Shown here one piece after another: positions 25,595 to 33,966 of a stretch of 64,000 nucleotides of DNA (position 1 is the first letter of the stretch; every line of letters starts with the position of its first letter). This DNA is from Ornithobacterium rhinotracheale DSM 15997 (GTDB taxonomy: Bacteria; Bacteroidota; Bacteroidia; Flavobacteriales; Weeksellaceae). Where the stretch lies: assembly GCF_000265465.1 (NCBI RefSeq), contig NC_018016.1, forward strand, positions 186,001 through 250,000. Reading direction: 5' to 3'. Under the pieces are notes generated by a model that did no database searches, was not told where the DNA came from, and saw only the letters and a list, made by a program, of their open reading frames with translations. Both the position numbers and the translations under genes were made by a program.

Positions 25595-27268
25595 ATGGCT
25601 TTTCCTACTGATATTGAAATTGCCAACTCGGCAAATATTCAACACATCAAAAAAATCGCTGAAAAATTAAATATCCCCGAGGATGATTTAGAAATGTATG
25701 GCAAATACAAGGCTAAACTTCCGCTCACGCTCATCGATCCAGAGAAAATCAAGCAAAACAAATTGATTCTGGTTACCGCCATCACTCCTACTCCAGCGGG
25801 CGAAGGAAAAACCACCACTTCGATTGGATTGGTAGATGGGCTCAACAAAGTGGGCAAGCAGGCTCTTGCCGTGTTGCGCGAGCCTTCGCTGGGTCCCGTT
25901 TTTGGTGTAAAAGGCGGTGCTGCGGGAGGTGGTTACGCACAAGTAATCCCGATGGAGGATATCAACCTGCATTTTACGGGGGATTTTGCAGCAATTGAAA
26001 AAGCCAATAATTTACTTTCTGCTGCGTTAGACAATAATTTAAATAGCAAAAAACGCTCGCTCAACATCGACCCGAAAACCATTACTTGGAAACGCGTAAT
26101 GGACATGAACGACCGCACTTTGCGCCAAATCATCATCGGTGTGGGCGACAACAACGGTGTGGTGCGACAAGATGGGTTTAACATTACGCCTGCCTCAGAA
26201 ATTATGGCAATCCTTTGTTTGTCTGAAAATTTCTCGGATTTAAAAGAACGACTGGGCAACATTTATGTAGCTGATACTTTCAACGGAAAACCCGTTTTTG
26301 CACGAGATTTAAAAGTTGTAGGAGCTATGGCGATATTGCTAAAAGATGCCATCAAACCGAATTTAGTGCAAACTTTAGAGGGCAATCCTGCCATCATCCA
26401 CGGTGGGCCGTTTGCCTCTATTGCACAAGGAACCAACACCGCGATTGCGACCAAAATGGGCTTATCGCTGAGCAATTATGTAGTTACCGAAGCTGGTTTT
26501 GGAGCAGATTTAGGTGCTGAAAAATTCCTTGATATTAAATGTACTTCGGCAGGCTTAAGCCCAGATGCTGCCGTAGTAGTGGCAACCGTGAGAGCATTAA
26601 GACATCACGGCGGAGCGAGCAAAGATGAATTGCAAAATCCAGATTTAGAAAAATTAAAATTAGGTTTCCCGAATTTGGAAAAACACATCGAAAATGTGCA
26701 AAAATTCAATTTAAAACCTGTTGTAGCCATTAATTTATTCCCAAATGACAGCGAAGAGGAATTGCAATACATCATCGACAAATGTGCCGAAAAAGGCGTA
26801 AAAGCTGTTGTAGCCGAAGGCTTTGCAAAAGGTGGAGACGGTATGAAGGATTTGGCTAAAGCCGTAGTAGAAATCGCTGAAAATAACACCGAAAAATTTA
26901 CGCCGATTTACAATGCAAATGACAGCGTAGAAGATAAAATCAATAAAATTGCAACTGAGATTTATGGTGCAAAAAGTGTAAAATATTTAGCCAAAGCAAA
27001 AAGACAAATCAAAGAATTACAAAAAAACGGATTTGATAAATTGCCTGTTTGTATGGTAAAAACGCCAAAATCACTTTCTGATGATGACAAAAAACTCGGT
27101 CGCCCTGAAGGCTTCTTTGTAACCGTAAGAGAATTTGAAATTGCTGCAGGTGCAGGATTCATAATTCCGATGCTTGGCGATGCGATGCGTATGCCAGGGC
27201 TTCCGCCAGTGCCAGCAGCCGAAGGCATGGACATCGATGACCAAGGCGTGATTACTGGATTAAGCTAA
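25595..27268 (+). CDS. fhs: Formate--tetrahydrofolate ligase
   Basis: 557 residues, full length. The ATP-binding P-loop TPTPAGEGKTTTSIGL is at about 64-79. LREPSLGPVFGVKGGAAGGGYAQV follows, and the C-terminal GAGFIIPMLGDAMRMPGLP is intact. It makes 10-formyl-tetrahydrofolate from formate, THF and ATP. The window also has folA, so two folate genes are present but unlinked. It is monocistronic, with a terminator downstream. Confidence 0.97.
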   Translation: MAFPTDIEIANSANIQHIKKIAEKLNIPEDDLEMYGKYKAKLPLTLIDPEKIKQNKLILVTAITPTPAGEGKTTTSIGLVDGLNKVGKQALAVLREPSLGPVFGVKGGAAGGGYAQVIPMEDINLHFTGDFAAIEKANNLLSAALDNNLNSKKRSLNIDPKTITWKRVMDMNDRTLRQIIIGVGDNNGVVRQDGFNITPASEIMAILCLSENFSDLKERLGNIYVADTFNGKPVFARDLKVVGAMAILLKDAIKPNLVQTLEGNPAIIHGGPFASIAQGTNTAIATKMGLSLSNYVVTEAGFGADLGAEKFLDIKCTSAGLSPDAAVVVATVRALRHHGGASKDELQNPDLEKLKLGFPNLEKHIENVQKFNLKPVVAINLFPNDSEEELQYIIDKCAEKGVKAVVAEGFAKGGDGMKDLAKAVVEIAENNTEKFTPIYNANDSVEDKINKIATEIYGAKSVKYLAKAKRQIKELQKNGFDKLPVCMVKTPKSLSDDDKKLGRPEGFFVTVREFEIAAGAGFIIPMLGDAMRMPGLPPVPAAEGMDIDDQGVITGLS

Positions 27269-27295
27269 AAAATAATTTTTCATAGTTTGTATTTC

Positions 27296-27336
27296 GCAGT
27301 GTTTTCTTACATTTGATGAAAACACTGCTTTTTTTA
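27296..27336 (+). terminator. Terminator of fhs
   Basis: GCAGTGTTTTC and GAAAACACTGC form an 11-bp perfect stem with an 11-base loop, then T7. It ends 19 bases before the GNAT gene. Confidence 0.9.
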
Positions 27337-27354
27337 ATTTAAAAATTTAAGAAA

Positions 27355-27924
27355 ATGTACACCATTCGCAAAGCCGAACCTTCTGATTACAAAGCCATCG
27401 CTCGCTATCTACTCATGGCGATGGAAGACATTGTTTACAAATTCATCGGGCACGAAGATGAAGAAAAAGCCTTGGCTTTTTTAGAACATTTCATCCCCGA
27501 AAAAGACAATCAATATTCTTATGAAAATTGCCATGTAATATTGCACAACAACCAAGTGATTGGGGCAGCAGATGTGTACGATGGCGGCAAACTTGCAACA
27601 CTCAGAGCTCCCATCAAAAAATATGTGGAAGAAACGCATTCAAAAGACTTTTCGCCCGAAGACGAAACCGAAGCTGGCGAGTATTATTTGGACACGCTCG
27701 GCATCGATCCTGCGTATCGTGGCAAAGGATTAGGAACTCAATTGCTTAATTTCCTAATCACAGAATATACTGTAAAACGCCACAAACCGCTCGGACTTTT
27801 GGTGGACAATGATAATCCTAAGGCTAAAAAATTATACGAAATTTTAGGTTTTAAAAAGGTAGCCGACAAAACTTTAGTCGGAAAAAAAATGGAGCACTTG
27901 CAATATGCCCCATCTCGAGAATAA
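27355..27924 (+). CDS. GNAT-family N-acetyltransferase
   Basis: 189 residues. Acetyl-CoA motif A is YLDTLGIDPAYRGKGLGTQLLNF (the R-G-K-G-L-G core at about 123-128). LGLLVDNDNPKAKKLYEILGFKKV is motif B. The substrate is unknown. Its stop codon abuts the stop codon of the convergent gldG gene with no base between, and no terminator separates them, so the two transcripts must overlap at their 3' ends. Confidence 0.85.
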   Translation: MYTIRKAEPSDYKAIARYLLMAMEDIVYKFIGHEDEEKALAFLEHFIPEKDNQYSYENCHVILHNNQVIGAADVYDGGKLATLRAPIKKYVEETHSKDFSPEDETEAGEYYLDTLGIDPAYRGKGLGTQLLNFLITEYTVKRHKPLGLLVDNDNPKAKKLYEILGFKKVADKTLVGKKMEHLQYAPSRE

Positions 27925-29607
27925 TTATTTTTTGGTAAATTTTCGTTTTCTCCAATAAGGGAGCAGCAAGCACATAAGCCCCACAAGCAGTGCAGGCAAA
28001 GCGATATTGTACCATCGCCAAGCGCTTTTTTCGTCTTTAATTCTATTTTTGTCTAAAAGATAAATCGTGCGTTGTTTGTCGTTTAGGTTTAGAATGGTTT
28101 CATCTCCTACCAAATAATCCATGCAATTTACCAAAAAGGCAGCGTTGTCATAAATCACACTCGGAGCCGCAGGCATATCTGGACGCATGCTGTATTTATC
28201 TGCTCCAAGTGGCAACGGCACACCGCGAAACAAGTGATTTTTGGCAAAATCACCATCGCCAATAATGATCATTTTGTTGTCTTTTACACTTGGTTTAAAG
28301 CCTTGCACCTCACGCGATTCGTAACGCCCAGCATAGGCAGATTTAAAATTTCCTTCGAGCAACACTGCCAAAGGATACACGCCTTCTTGAGCAGGATAGT
28401 TCTCTGGCACGGTATTATTAATTTCGTTAAAATCTATGTAGGTCAAAGGAGATTGCAACTGCACATTGGGCGAAGTGGATAAAAGCACCTCCGCCTTTAC
28501 AGAATCTCTTGGTAAAATCTCAACGGGATTGGCAAATTCAAAACGCAACGGATTGCTAATTTTCTTAGTAATCGGTGAGTTTCTCATTGGCATACTCAGT
28601 GGGAAATAAGCCCACGGAAATTGCTCATAAGCTGCATTTCCATCGGTGTTGCCAATGGCAAGCGTTATGTAAGCCGATTGCAAATCTTTGACTACCGCAG
28701 GCATGATTCGCACACCGTAATTAAACAATAAATCTTTGATATTTGGGTCGCGTGGAAAAGCCACAATTTTATCTTTTCTGAAAAGGCTATCCATCTCGGC
28801 ATCCACAGACTCCGTCATCCAAAGCGTTTTTCCGCCGTGCATAATATATTGATCTATAATCAATTTATCTGAATCAGAAAAAGGCTTAAGCGGCTTGGCA
28901 ATCACCAAGGCATCAAATTTCTCAAGATTTTTTAAATCCTTGTTGGTAAGCGTAAAACTGCCATTGGTTATGGGCTCGGTATAAGGTTCGATGTCATAAT
29001 CTGGTGCCAAGGCATTCAAAAATCCATCTAGATATTGGCGGAACAATTCGTCGTGATGCACGATTAATCCTATTTTTTTTCTTTGTTTTTGGGTTAATCG
29101 ATAAATCTCTTTGATGAATTTATTTTCGATCTGGTCGGTCGAAGCCAAAGCACGCTGCTCGATCGGAATTTTTTGATTGCTCAACAATGAAATGGTTGCT
29201 GATTTGCCTTCGGTATCAATCGTCGCAAAAGGAAAAACACGCAAAATTTTATCATTGGTTGGCACTGCAATATCTTGCACCCCGTGCTGTTTTAAGCTAT
29301 CTAAATTCAGATTTTCGGCTGTGGGGTTTATAAATTTAAATTCAATGTTTTTATTGGCTCGCTGAATTTCGTTTAAGAAAAACTGCGTTTCGTTTTTAAG
29401 CGTTTTAAAACTTGCCGTTAAATCTCCGTCCAGAAAAATATGAATTTTAATCGGATTTTTGATATTTTTTAAAACTTGCTCGGTACTTGGCGCAAAAGAA
29501 TATCGCTTATCCTCGGTAAAATCCCAGCGTTTATAAAAGATTTGGCTTAAAAATATAATGACTAAAAGCCCAACGATGAGCACTAAACTAAGACTTACTT
29601 TTTTCAT
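27925..29607 (-). CDS. gldG: Gliding-motility ABC transporter component GldG
   Basis: 560 residues. There is an N-terminal membrane helix (about 5-24, LVLIVGLLVIIFLSQIFY), a large periplasmic region with the ABC_transp_aux layout (LKNIKNPIKIHIFLDGDL, IGLIVHHDE, GKTLWMTESVDAEMDSL), and a C-terminal helix (about 535-552) followed by a basic tail. It works with GldF and the ATPase GldA in Bacteroidota. These are needed for gliding in Flavobacterium johnsoniae but are found in non-gliding species too. It overlaps gldF by 4 bases. GldA is not in the window, which is normal, as it usually sits elsewhere. Confidence 0.93.
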   Translation of the reverse strand: MKKVSLSLVLIVGLLVIIFLSQIFYKRWDFTEDKRYSFAPSTEQVLKNIKNPIKIHIFLDGDLTASFKTLKNETQFFLNEIQRANKNIEFKFINPTAENLNLDSLKQHGVQDIAVPTNDKILRVFPFATIDTEGKSATISLLSNQKIPIEQRALASTDQIENKFIKEIYRLTQKQRKKIGLIVHHDELFRQYLDGFLNALAPDYDIEPYTEPITNGSFTLTNKDLKNLEKFDALVIAKPLKPFSDSDKLIIDQYIMHGGKTLWMTESVDAEMDSLFRKDKIVAFPRDPNIKDLLFNYGVRIMPAVVKDLQSAYITLAIGNTDGNAAYEQFPWAYFPLSMPMRNSPITKKISNPLRFEFANPVEILPRDSVKAEVLLSTSPNVQLQSPLTYIDFNEINNTVPENYPAQEGVYPLAVLLEGNFKSAYAGRYESREVQGFKPSVKDNKMIIIGDGDFAKNHLFRGVPLPLGADKYSMRPDMPAAPSVIYDNAAFLVNCMDYLVGDETILNLNDKQRTIYLLDKNRIKDEKSAWRWYNIALPALLVGLMCLLLPYWRKRKFTKK

Positions 29608-30329
29608 TTTTTATTCTTTAGCAATGAAACATAAGAAATGAGCAAAAACACTGGAATTAAGCCCAAGAAATAAATTAAATCTCGGGTATCTATCAATCCT
29701 TTCAAAAATCCGTCGTAATGAAAACTTGCGCCCCATTGTTGTAATGTGTAGTCTAAACTTCCCAATAAATTATAAGATGCAATTCCTTGAAAACCAAAAA
29801 ACAACACAAAATTGCAAAATACAGCCACAATGTATGCCGTAACTTGCTGACTGAAAAATGTGGACGCCATAAGCCCCACTGCGGCAAATAATAAAGCCAA
29901 CAAATATAAACCTAAATAAGCAGTAAATACGACGCCCGTGTCTATTCCGTTTAGGCTAAAATGAGCTAGCGTAATCACCGAAAAAAGCGTTAAAGCAATC
30001 ATTAAAAGCAAAACAATTGCCACCGAAAAAAATTTACCCAAAATGATTTTTTTCAAAGAAATGGGCTGAGTCATCAGCCAATCTAAAGTGCCGATTTGCT
30101 TTTCTTCTGAAAATTGCTTCATCGTAATGGCGGGTACTAGAAAAAGCAAAATCCAAGGTGCTACAAAGAAAAATGAATCTAATCTTGCAATTTCTGAATT
30201 AAATACATTGTAATCGTTGTCAAAAAACCACAAAAACAAAGCACAAACCAAGGCAAAGGCAAATAAAATGGCATAAGTGGCATAATTGCCAAAATAGCCC
30301 CAAAGTTCTTTTTTTAAGACACTTAGCAT
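29604..30329 (-). CDS. gldF: Gliding-motility ABC transporter permease GldF
   Basis: 241 residues and six hydrophobic segments, an ABC-2-type permease. KQFSEEKQIGTLDWLMTQPISLKKIILGKF (about 86-115) is the conserved cytoplasmic loop of this permease type. It starts 2 bases after hemJ and ends overlapping gldG by 4 bases (translational coupling). With GldG and GldA it forms the inner-membrane transporter linked to gliding; the cargo is unknown. Confidence 0.93.
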   Translation of the reverse strand: MLSVLKKELWGYFGNYATYAILFAFALVCALFLWFFDNDYNVFNSEIARLDSFFFVAPWILLFLVPAITMKQFSEEKQIGTLDWLMTQPISLKKIILGKFFSVAIVLLLMIALTLFSVITLAHFSLNGIDTGVVFTAYLGLYLLALLFAAVGLMASTFFSQQVTAYIVAVFCNFVLFFGFQGIASYNLLGSLDYTLQQWGASFHYDGFLKGLIDTRDLIYFLGLIPVFLLISYVSLLKNKK

Positions 30330-30331
30330 AA

Positions 30332-30871
30332 TTATTTGTTTTTATTGACCAATTTTACAATGAGCATAATGAGTGCCCCCATTGCCACAAACGAAATCAA
30401 TGCCCAATACCAATATTGAATAAAAAATGTTTTTAATACCACCGCAAATACCACCGCAAATAGAATCAAAGTGGCGACTTCATTCATCATACGGAGCTGC
30501 ACAGAGCCTAATGTAATTTTTCTATTCTTTAGGTTTTTAATCATTTGCCAACACCAATAGTGATACACAAATAAAATTAATACAAAAAGCAATTTCACAT
30601 GCATCCAGCCTTGTGAGAGATATGCCCAATTCATTGCATAGAGCAAATAAATACCTGAAATCGTCATGATACACAATGCTGGAACAGTGATGATGTTCCA
30701 CAGGCGTTCTTCCATAAAACAATATTGTTTATGCAAAATTTCCTTTTCTGTCGTGTTGTTTGATTGCAAAGCCTCGGTATGGTAAATAAATAATCGTACC
30801 ATGTAGAAAATCCCTGCAAAATAACTCACCACAAAAATGATGTGTATTGCCTTTATAATCGAATAATCCAT
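30332..30871 (-). CDS. hemJ: Protoporphyrinogen oxidase HemJ (CopD-like)
   Basis: 179 residues, four to five hydrophobic helices. IKAIHIIFVVSYFAGIFYMVRLFIYH (conserved His10) and WMHVKLLFVLILFVYHYW (His and Lys in the third helix) match the HemJ/UPF0093 family, which converts protoporphyrinogen IX to protoporphyrin IX using heme-bearing membrane helices. Many annotations call it CopD family. It sits 7 bases after the SAM-hydroxide gene and 2 before gldF. Confidence 0.85.
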   Translation of the reverse strand: MDYSIIKAIHIIFVVSYFAGIFYMVRLFIYHTEALQSNNTTEKEILHKQYCFMEERLWNIITVPALCIMTISGIYLLYAMNWAYLSQGWMHVKLLFVLILFVYHYWCWQMIKNLKNRKITLGSVQLRMMNEVATLILFAVVFAVVLKTFFIQYWYWALISFVAMGALIMLIVKLVNKNK

Positions 30872-30878
30872 TTTTTAC

Positions 30879-31703
30879 TTATTTTTTGATACTTATATAA
30901 ATTTGAGCTCCTTCCTTTAGACCAAAAAGCGTGCATGCCGCTCCTTGCCTTTTGGGATCTGATTTGTACACGCCAATTTCCAAAAATCCCGTACAATTGA
31001 ACAATGCAAAGACATTTCCCATTCGGTTGCGTTCCTCCTCATCGGGTTTTATATCGCTGTATCGTTCATGCACTTCGTCGATCGAATTGGAGTAAAATTT
31101 AATTTCAAAATTCCTGCCTCGCACAAAATCTCTAAAATATCGTTGAGTTACATTAGTCACCGCATTTCCAAACTTATCGACATAAATCACTGTCGCGATA
31201 ATCGTGTCCTCATCGCGTTTCATAGGCACTAGCGAGTTGAGACTTACAAACTCTTCCGTCGCATTGCCGACCAAACTTAAAGTTCCGCCCCTAACCAAAT
31301 GGCACGCCACTGGCACAAAAATATCTCGTGTGGGAAAATTACTAAACGGATCATATTTTCCAATCGTGATTTCCACCATTTCGTCTGGTTTGGTTTCAGC
31401 CAAAATAAGCGACAAAATTCCGTTATCTGCAGCCAAAAAATATTGCCCGTCGATGCGAGCCGCTAGAAGTTTTTTATTTTTATCTGGCAGGGCATCTACC
31501 CCGATGATGTGCACCGTGCCTGCGGGGAAATTGGGATAAGCATTTTTAATGATAAAAGCCGTTTCTTTTAAGTCAAAAGGTCTGATATCGTGAGAAATAT
31601 CCACCAAGCGAGCATCGGGCAATTCTTTTAAAATACTCCCCTTCACTGCGGCAAGTGAATAGTCTTTTAATCCAAAATCTGTCGTAATTGTTATAATTGG
31701 CAT
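30879..31703 (-). CDS. SAM hydroxide adenosyltransferase (DUF62 family)
   Basis: 274 residues. The N-terminal TDFGLKDYSLAAVKG motif supplies the family Asp, the YFLAADNGILS segment follows, and TRDIFVPVACHLVRGG carries the conserved Arg and His of the catalytic set. The family hydrolyses S-adenosylmethionine to adenosine and methionine using water; fluorinases and chlorinases are relatives with a longer loop not seen here. It is the first gene of an operon with hemJ, gldF and gldG, with a promoter shared back-to-back with phoH. Confidence 0.88.
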   Translation of the reverse strand: MPIITITTDFGLKDYSLAAVKGSILKELPDARLVDISHDIRPFDLKETAFIIKNAYPNFPAGTVHIIGVDALPDKNKKLLAARIDGQYFLAADNGILSLILAETKPDEMVEITIGKYDPFSNFPTRDIFVPVACHLVRGGTLSLVGNATEEFVSLNSLVPMKRDEDTIIATVIYVDKFGNAVTNVTQRYFRDFVRGRNFEIKFYSNSIDEVHERYSDIKPDEEERNRMGNVFALFNCTGFLEIGVYKSDPKRQGAACTLFGLKEGAQIYISIKK

Positions 31704-31712
31704 GGTGAACTA

Positions 31713-31733
31713 CAAATATATTGCTTATTTTTG
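31713..31733. promoter_or_regulatory. Back-to-back promoters: DUF62 operon (-) and phoH (+)
   Basis: Minus-strand TATATTTG (31713-31720) and plus-strand TATTTTTG (31726-31733) both match TAnnTTTG. They are separated by only five bases, so polymerase binding at one would likely exclude the other. Confidence 0.65.
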
Positions 31734-31763
31734 TATCTGAATTAAAAAAATTAAAAATTCAAT

Positions 31764-32705
31764 TTGAATAAAATAAGTATAGAACTCGCAGAAATCAATG
31801 TTCAGGATTTTTATGGCATTCAGAATAAGAATCTTGAATATATTGTACAACAATTTCCTAAACTTAAAATTGTGGCTCGCGGTAGAAAAATTACCGCAGT
31901 AGGTCCGGATGATGAGCTGGTGAATTTTGAACAAAAAATCAATATGATTTTAGATCACATTCATCATTTCAATCGCTTAAATGAAACGGATTTGGAATAT
32001 CTTTTTGAAGAAAGTAAGCTTGCGCCTAAAAGAATTGCACTCGACGATACCATCATTCATGGGCTAAATGGCACCATTATTAAAGCCCTTACGCCCAATC
32101 AGCGAAAATTGGTAGATGCGGTGTACAACAAAGATATGGTTTTTGCTACGGGTCCCGCTGGAACAGGGAAAACCTACACTAGCGTGGCTCTTGCAGTGAA
32201 AGCACTGAAAAACAAACAGGTAAAAAGGATTATTCTTACGCGTCCTGCCGTGGAGGCGGGCGAAAGTCTAGGTTTCTTGCCTGGAGACTTGAAAGAGAAA
32301 CTAGATCCATATTTACAGCCGCTTTATGATGCTTTGCGCGATATGATTCATTTTGATAAACTTGCTAGCTACATCGAAAAAGGCGTGATAGAAATTGCTC
32401 CATTGGCTTTTATGCGTGGACGCACGCTCGACAATGCTTTTGTGATTTTGGACGAAGCACAGAATACTACACATTCTCAAATGAAAATGTTTTTAACCCG
32501 TATGGGGAAAAATGCCAAATTCATCATTACGGGAGACCCTGGGCAAATAGATTTACCTCGAAAACAAAAATCTGGATTGAAGGAAGCTATGGCTATCTTA
32601 AAAAATGTGCCCGATATTGCATTTGTTCAGCTAGATGGTAAAGATGTGGTGCGCCACAAGATTGTAAAACAAATCATTGATGCCTATCAAGAATACGAAA
32701 AATAG
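31764..32705 (+). CDS. phoH: PhoH-family ATPase
   Basis: 313 residues starting at TTG (31764). An in-frame TAA lies at 31752-31754 and the first internal ATG is about 63 codons in, within the conserved domain. Walker A is ATGPAGTGKTY (about 129-139), Walker B is AFVILDEAQNTT (about 230), and ITGDPGQIDLP follows. The N-terminal region (residues 1 to about 75) has a KH-like fold seen in PhoH proteins. It is a cytoplasmic ATPase/RNA helicase-like protein of the phosphate-starvation PhoH group, with an uncertain role in RNA metabolism. Confidence 0.92.
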   Translation: MNKISIELAEINVQDFYGIQNKNLEYIVQQFPKLKIVARGRKITAVGPDDELVNFEQKINMILDHIHHFNRLNETDLEYLFEESKLAPKRIALDDTIIHGLNGTIIKALTPNQRKLVDAVYNKDMVFATGPAGTGKTYTSVALAVKALKNKQVKRIILTRPAVEAGESLGFLPGDLKEKLDPYLQPLYDALRDMIHFDKLASYIEKGVIEIAPLAFMRGRTLDNAFVILDEAQNTTHSQMKMFLTRMGKNAKFIITGDPGQIDLPRKQKSGLKEAMAILKNVPDIAFVQLDGKDVVRHKIVKQIIDAYQEYEK

Positions 32706-32764
32706 GTTTTTAAGTAATTTTTTATTTGATTTAAAAAAGTATTTAATCCCGTTTTTACGCGTGT

Positions 32765-32873
32765 CTCCCTGAACTTGTTTTAGGGTCTCAACCACGCACA
32801 GGGATTCTGAATTAAATTCAGAATGACAAATCGAGATTAAATTTGAGAGATTCCAAATCAAGTTCGGAATGAC
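32765..32873. repeat. REP-like intergenic palindromic repeat element
   Basis: Three imperfect palindromes follow each other: 32767-32785 (CCCTGAACTTGTTTTAGGG), 32804-32824 (ATTCTGAATT and its mirror) and 32850-32870 (ATTCC...GGAAT). Between them are GTCTCAACCAC and AATGACAAA spacers. The pattern is that of a repeat family I recognise from many bacterial intergenic regions, where it gives spurious peptides of the form VVETLKQVQGD. It fills most of the 252-bp gap between phoH and the azurin gene. Confidence 0.75.
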
Positions 32874-32903
32874 AAAAATGTATTAAATTCTGTTTTTATA
32901 AAC

Positions 32904-32935
32904 AAAAAAAGGAAGCGCAAAAGGCTTCCTTTTTT
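32904..32935. terminator. Bidirectional terminator between phoH and azurin genes
   Basis: An A7 run, GGAAGC, a 7-base loop, GCTTCC and T6 follow in order. It is symmetrical for both convergent genes. Confidence 0.85.
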
Positions 32936-32957
32936 CAATTATAATTTTTTGAACAGG

Positions 32958-33464
32958 TTATTCTACAATCAATTTACCATGCATCATCACATAATGCCCT
33001 GGGAATGAACAAATGAAATCATATTCACCTTTGTCCAAAGCTGGGATTTCAATTGTATCTTCTTCGCCTCCACCTAAGATTCTAGTGTGCGCAATTACAT
33101 CATCTTTCATTTCCTGCGGAATAAAATCGGTGTCCTTTGCCTGAGTAGCAGCTTGCCCAAAGGCATCTACATCGGTTCCTTTTTTAAGCAATACAAAATT
33201 ATGCCCCATGGTTTCTTTGCTTTGCTCTCCCACATGTTTTAAAGTGAGTGTAATTGGCTCTCCAGCTTTGGCTTTCAATGTAGTTTTGTTAAACTTCATT
33301 TGATCTGTTGCCTCGATACTAAGTTGATTCTCTTTGGCTTCTGGAGCAGCTGCTTCAATCGCTGGTGCGTTGTTTTCTGTTGCTTTTTCGGTGCAGCAGC
33401 TTTTTTCTTTGCTACAGCTGAACATTACAGCCGCTGCGCTTAACATTAAAATTATCTTTTTCAT
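32958..33464 (-). CDS. Azurin-like blue copper protein (lipoprotein)
   Basis: 168 residues. The signal ends at a probable lipobox (VMFSC, Cys17) followed by SKEKSCC, so it is likely a membrane-anchored lipoprotein. A low-complexity Ala/Glu linker (about 24-48) leads to the cupredoxin domain (49-168). Type 1 copper ligands in azurin order are His88 (GHNF), Cys152, His157 and Met161 in CSFPGHYVMMHG. It transfers electrons in the periplasm. It is the last gene of a terC-folA-azurin operon, one base after the folA stop. Confidence 0.93.
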   Translation of the reverse strand: MKKIILMLSAAAVMFSCSKEKSCCTEKATENNAPAIEAAAPEAKENQLSIEATDQMKFNKTTLKAKAGEPITLTLKHVGEQSKETMGHNFVLLKKGTDVDAFGQAATQAKDTDFIPQEMKDDVIAHTRILGGGEEDTIEIPALDKGEYDFICSFPGHYVMMHGKLIVE

Positions 33465-33465
33465 A

Positions 33466-33966
33466 TTATTTTATTTTTTTGTAAGTTTCAAAAGTTAGTT
33501 TTATACCTTTTTCCGTTGTTAAATCCTTAGCTTTTATCAGTTCAAACTGAGTGGCATCAATGGCTGGAAAATGCGTATCTCCTTCATAAGTTTCATGAAT
33601 TCTCGTGATTTCTATTTCGTCGATTAAATCCATGGTTTGGCGATAAATATTGTCACCACCTATTACATGAGCTTTTTCTGAGTCTAAATTTTTTGCAGTG
33701 GCTACGGCTTCCTCCAAGCTAGTTACCCAAATTACTTGCTCGGTATTTGGTTTTGGGTCGCGAGAAAGCACAATGTGCACACGATTGGGCAATGGTTTTG
33801 GGAAAGATTCAAAGGTTTTACGCCCCATAATCATGGGGTGCCCCATGGTTACTTTTTTGAAGTGTTTTAAATCTTCTGGGATGTGCCAAATGAGCCCGCC
33901 GTCTTTGCCAATTACATTGTTTTCTGCCACGGCAACCACACTGATGAGTTTAAACTTTTTGTGCAT
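33466..33966 (-). CDS. folA: Dihydrofolate reductase
   Basis: 166 residues. Landmarks are ISVVAVAENNVIGKDGGLIWHIPEDLKHFK (NADPH and folate site, Asp/Glu position in the PEDL segment), MGRKTFESF, and HVIGGDNIYRQ. It regenerates tetrahydrofolate with NADPH. The only Met start overlaps the end of the upstream terC by 17 bases, an unusually long overlap but forced because no later Met exists before the conserved core. The azurin gene follows after one base. Confidence 0.96.
   Translation of the reverse strand: MHKKFKLISVVAVAENNVIGKDGGLIWHIPEDLKHFKKVTMGHPMIMGRKTFESFPKPLPNRVHIVLSRDPKPNTEQVIWVTSLEEAVATAKNLDSEKAHVIGGDNIYRQTMDLIDEIEITRIHETYEGDTHFPAIDATQFELIKAKDLTTEKGIKLTFETYKKIK

Noticed and set aside
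32631-32861. Minus-strand ORF with VVETLKQVQGD-type peptide
   Set aside because: This peptide is the familiar spurious translation of a dispersed intergenic repeat and it also overlaps the end of phoH on the opposite strand.
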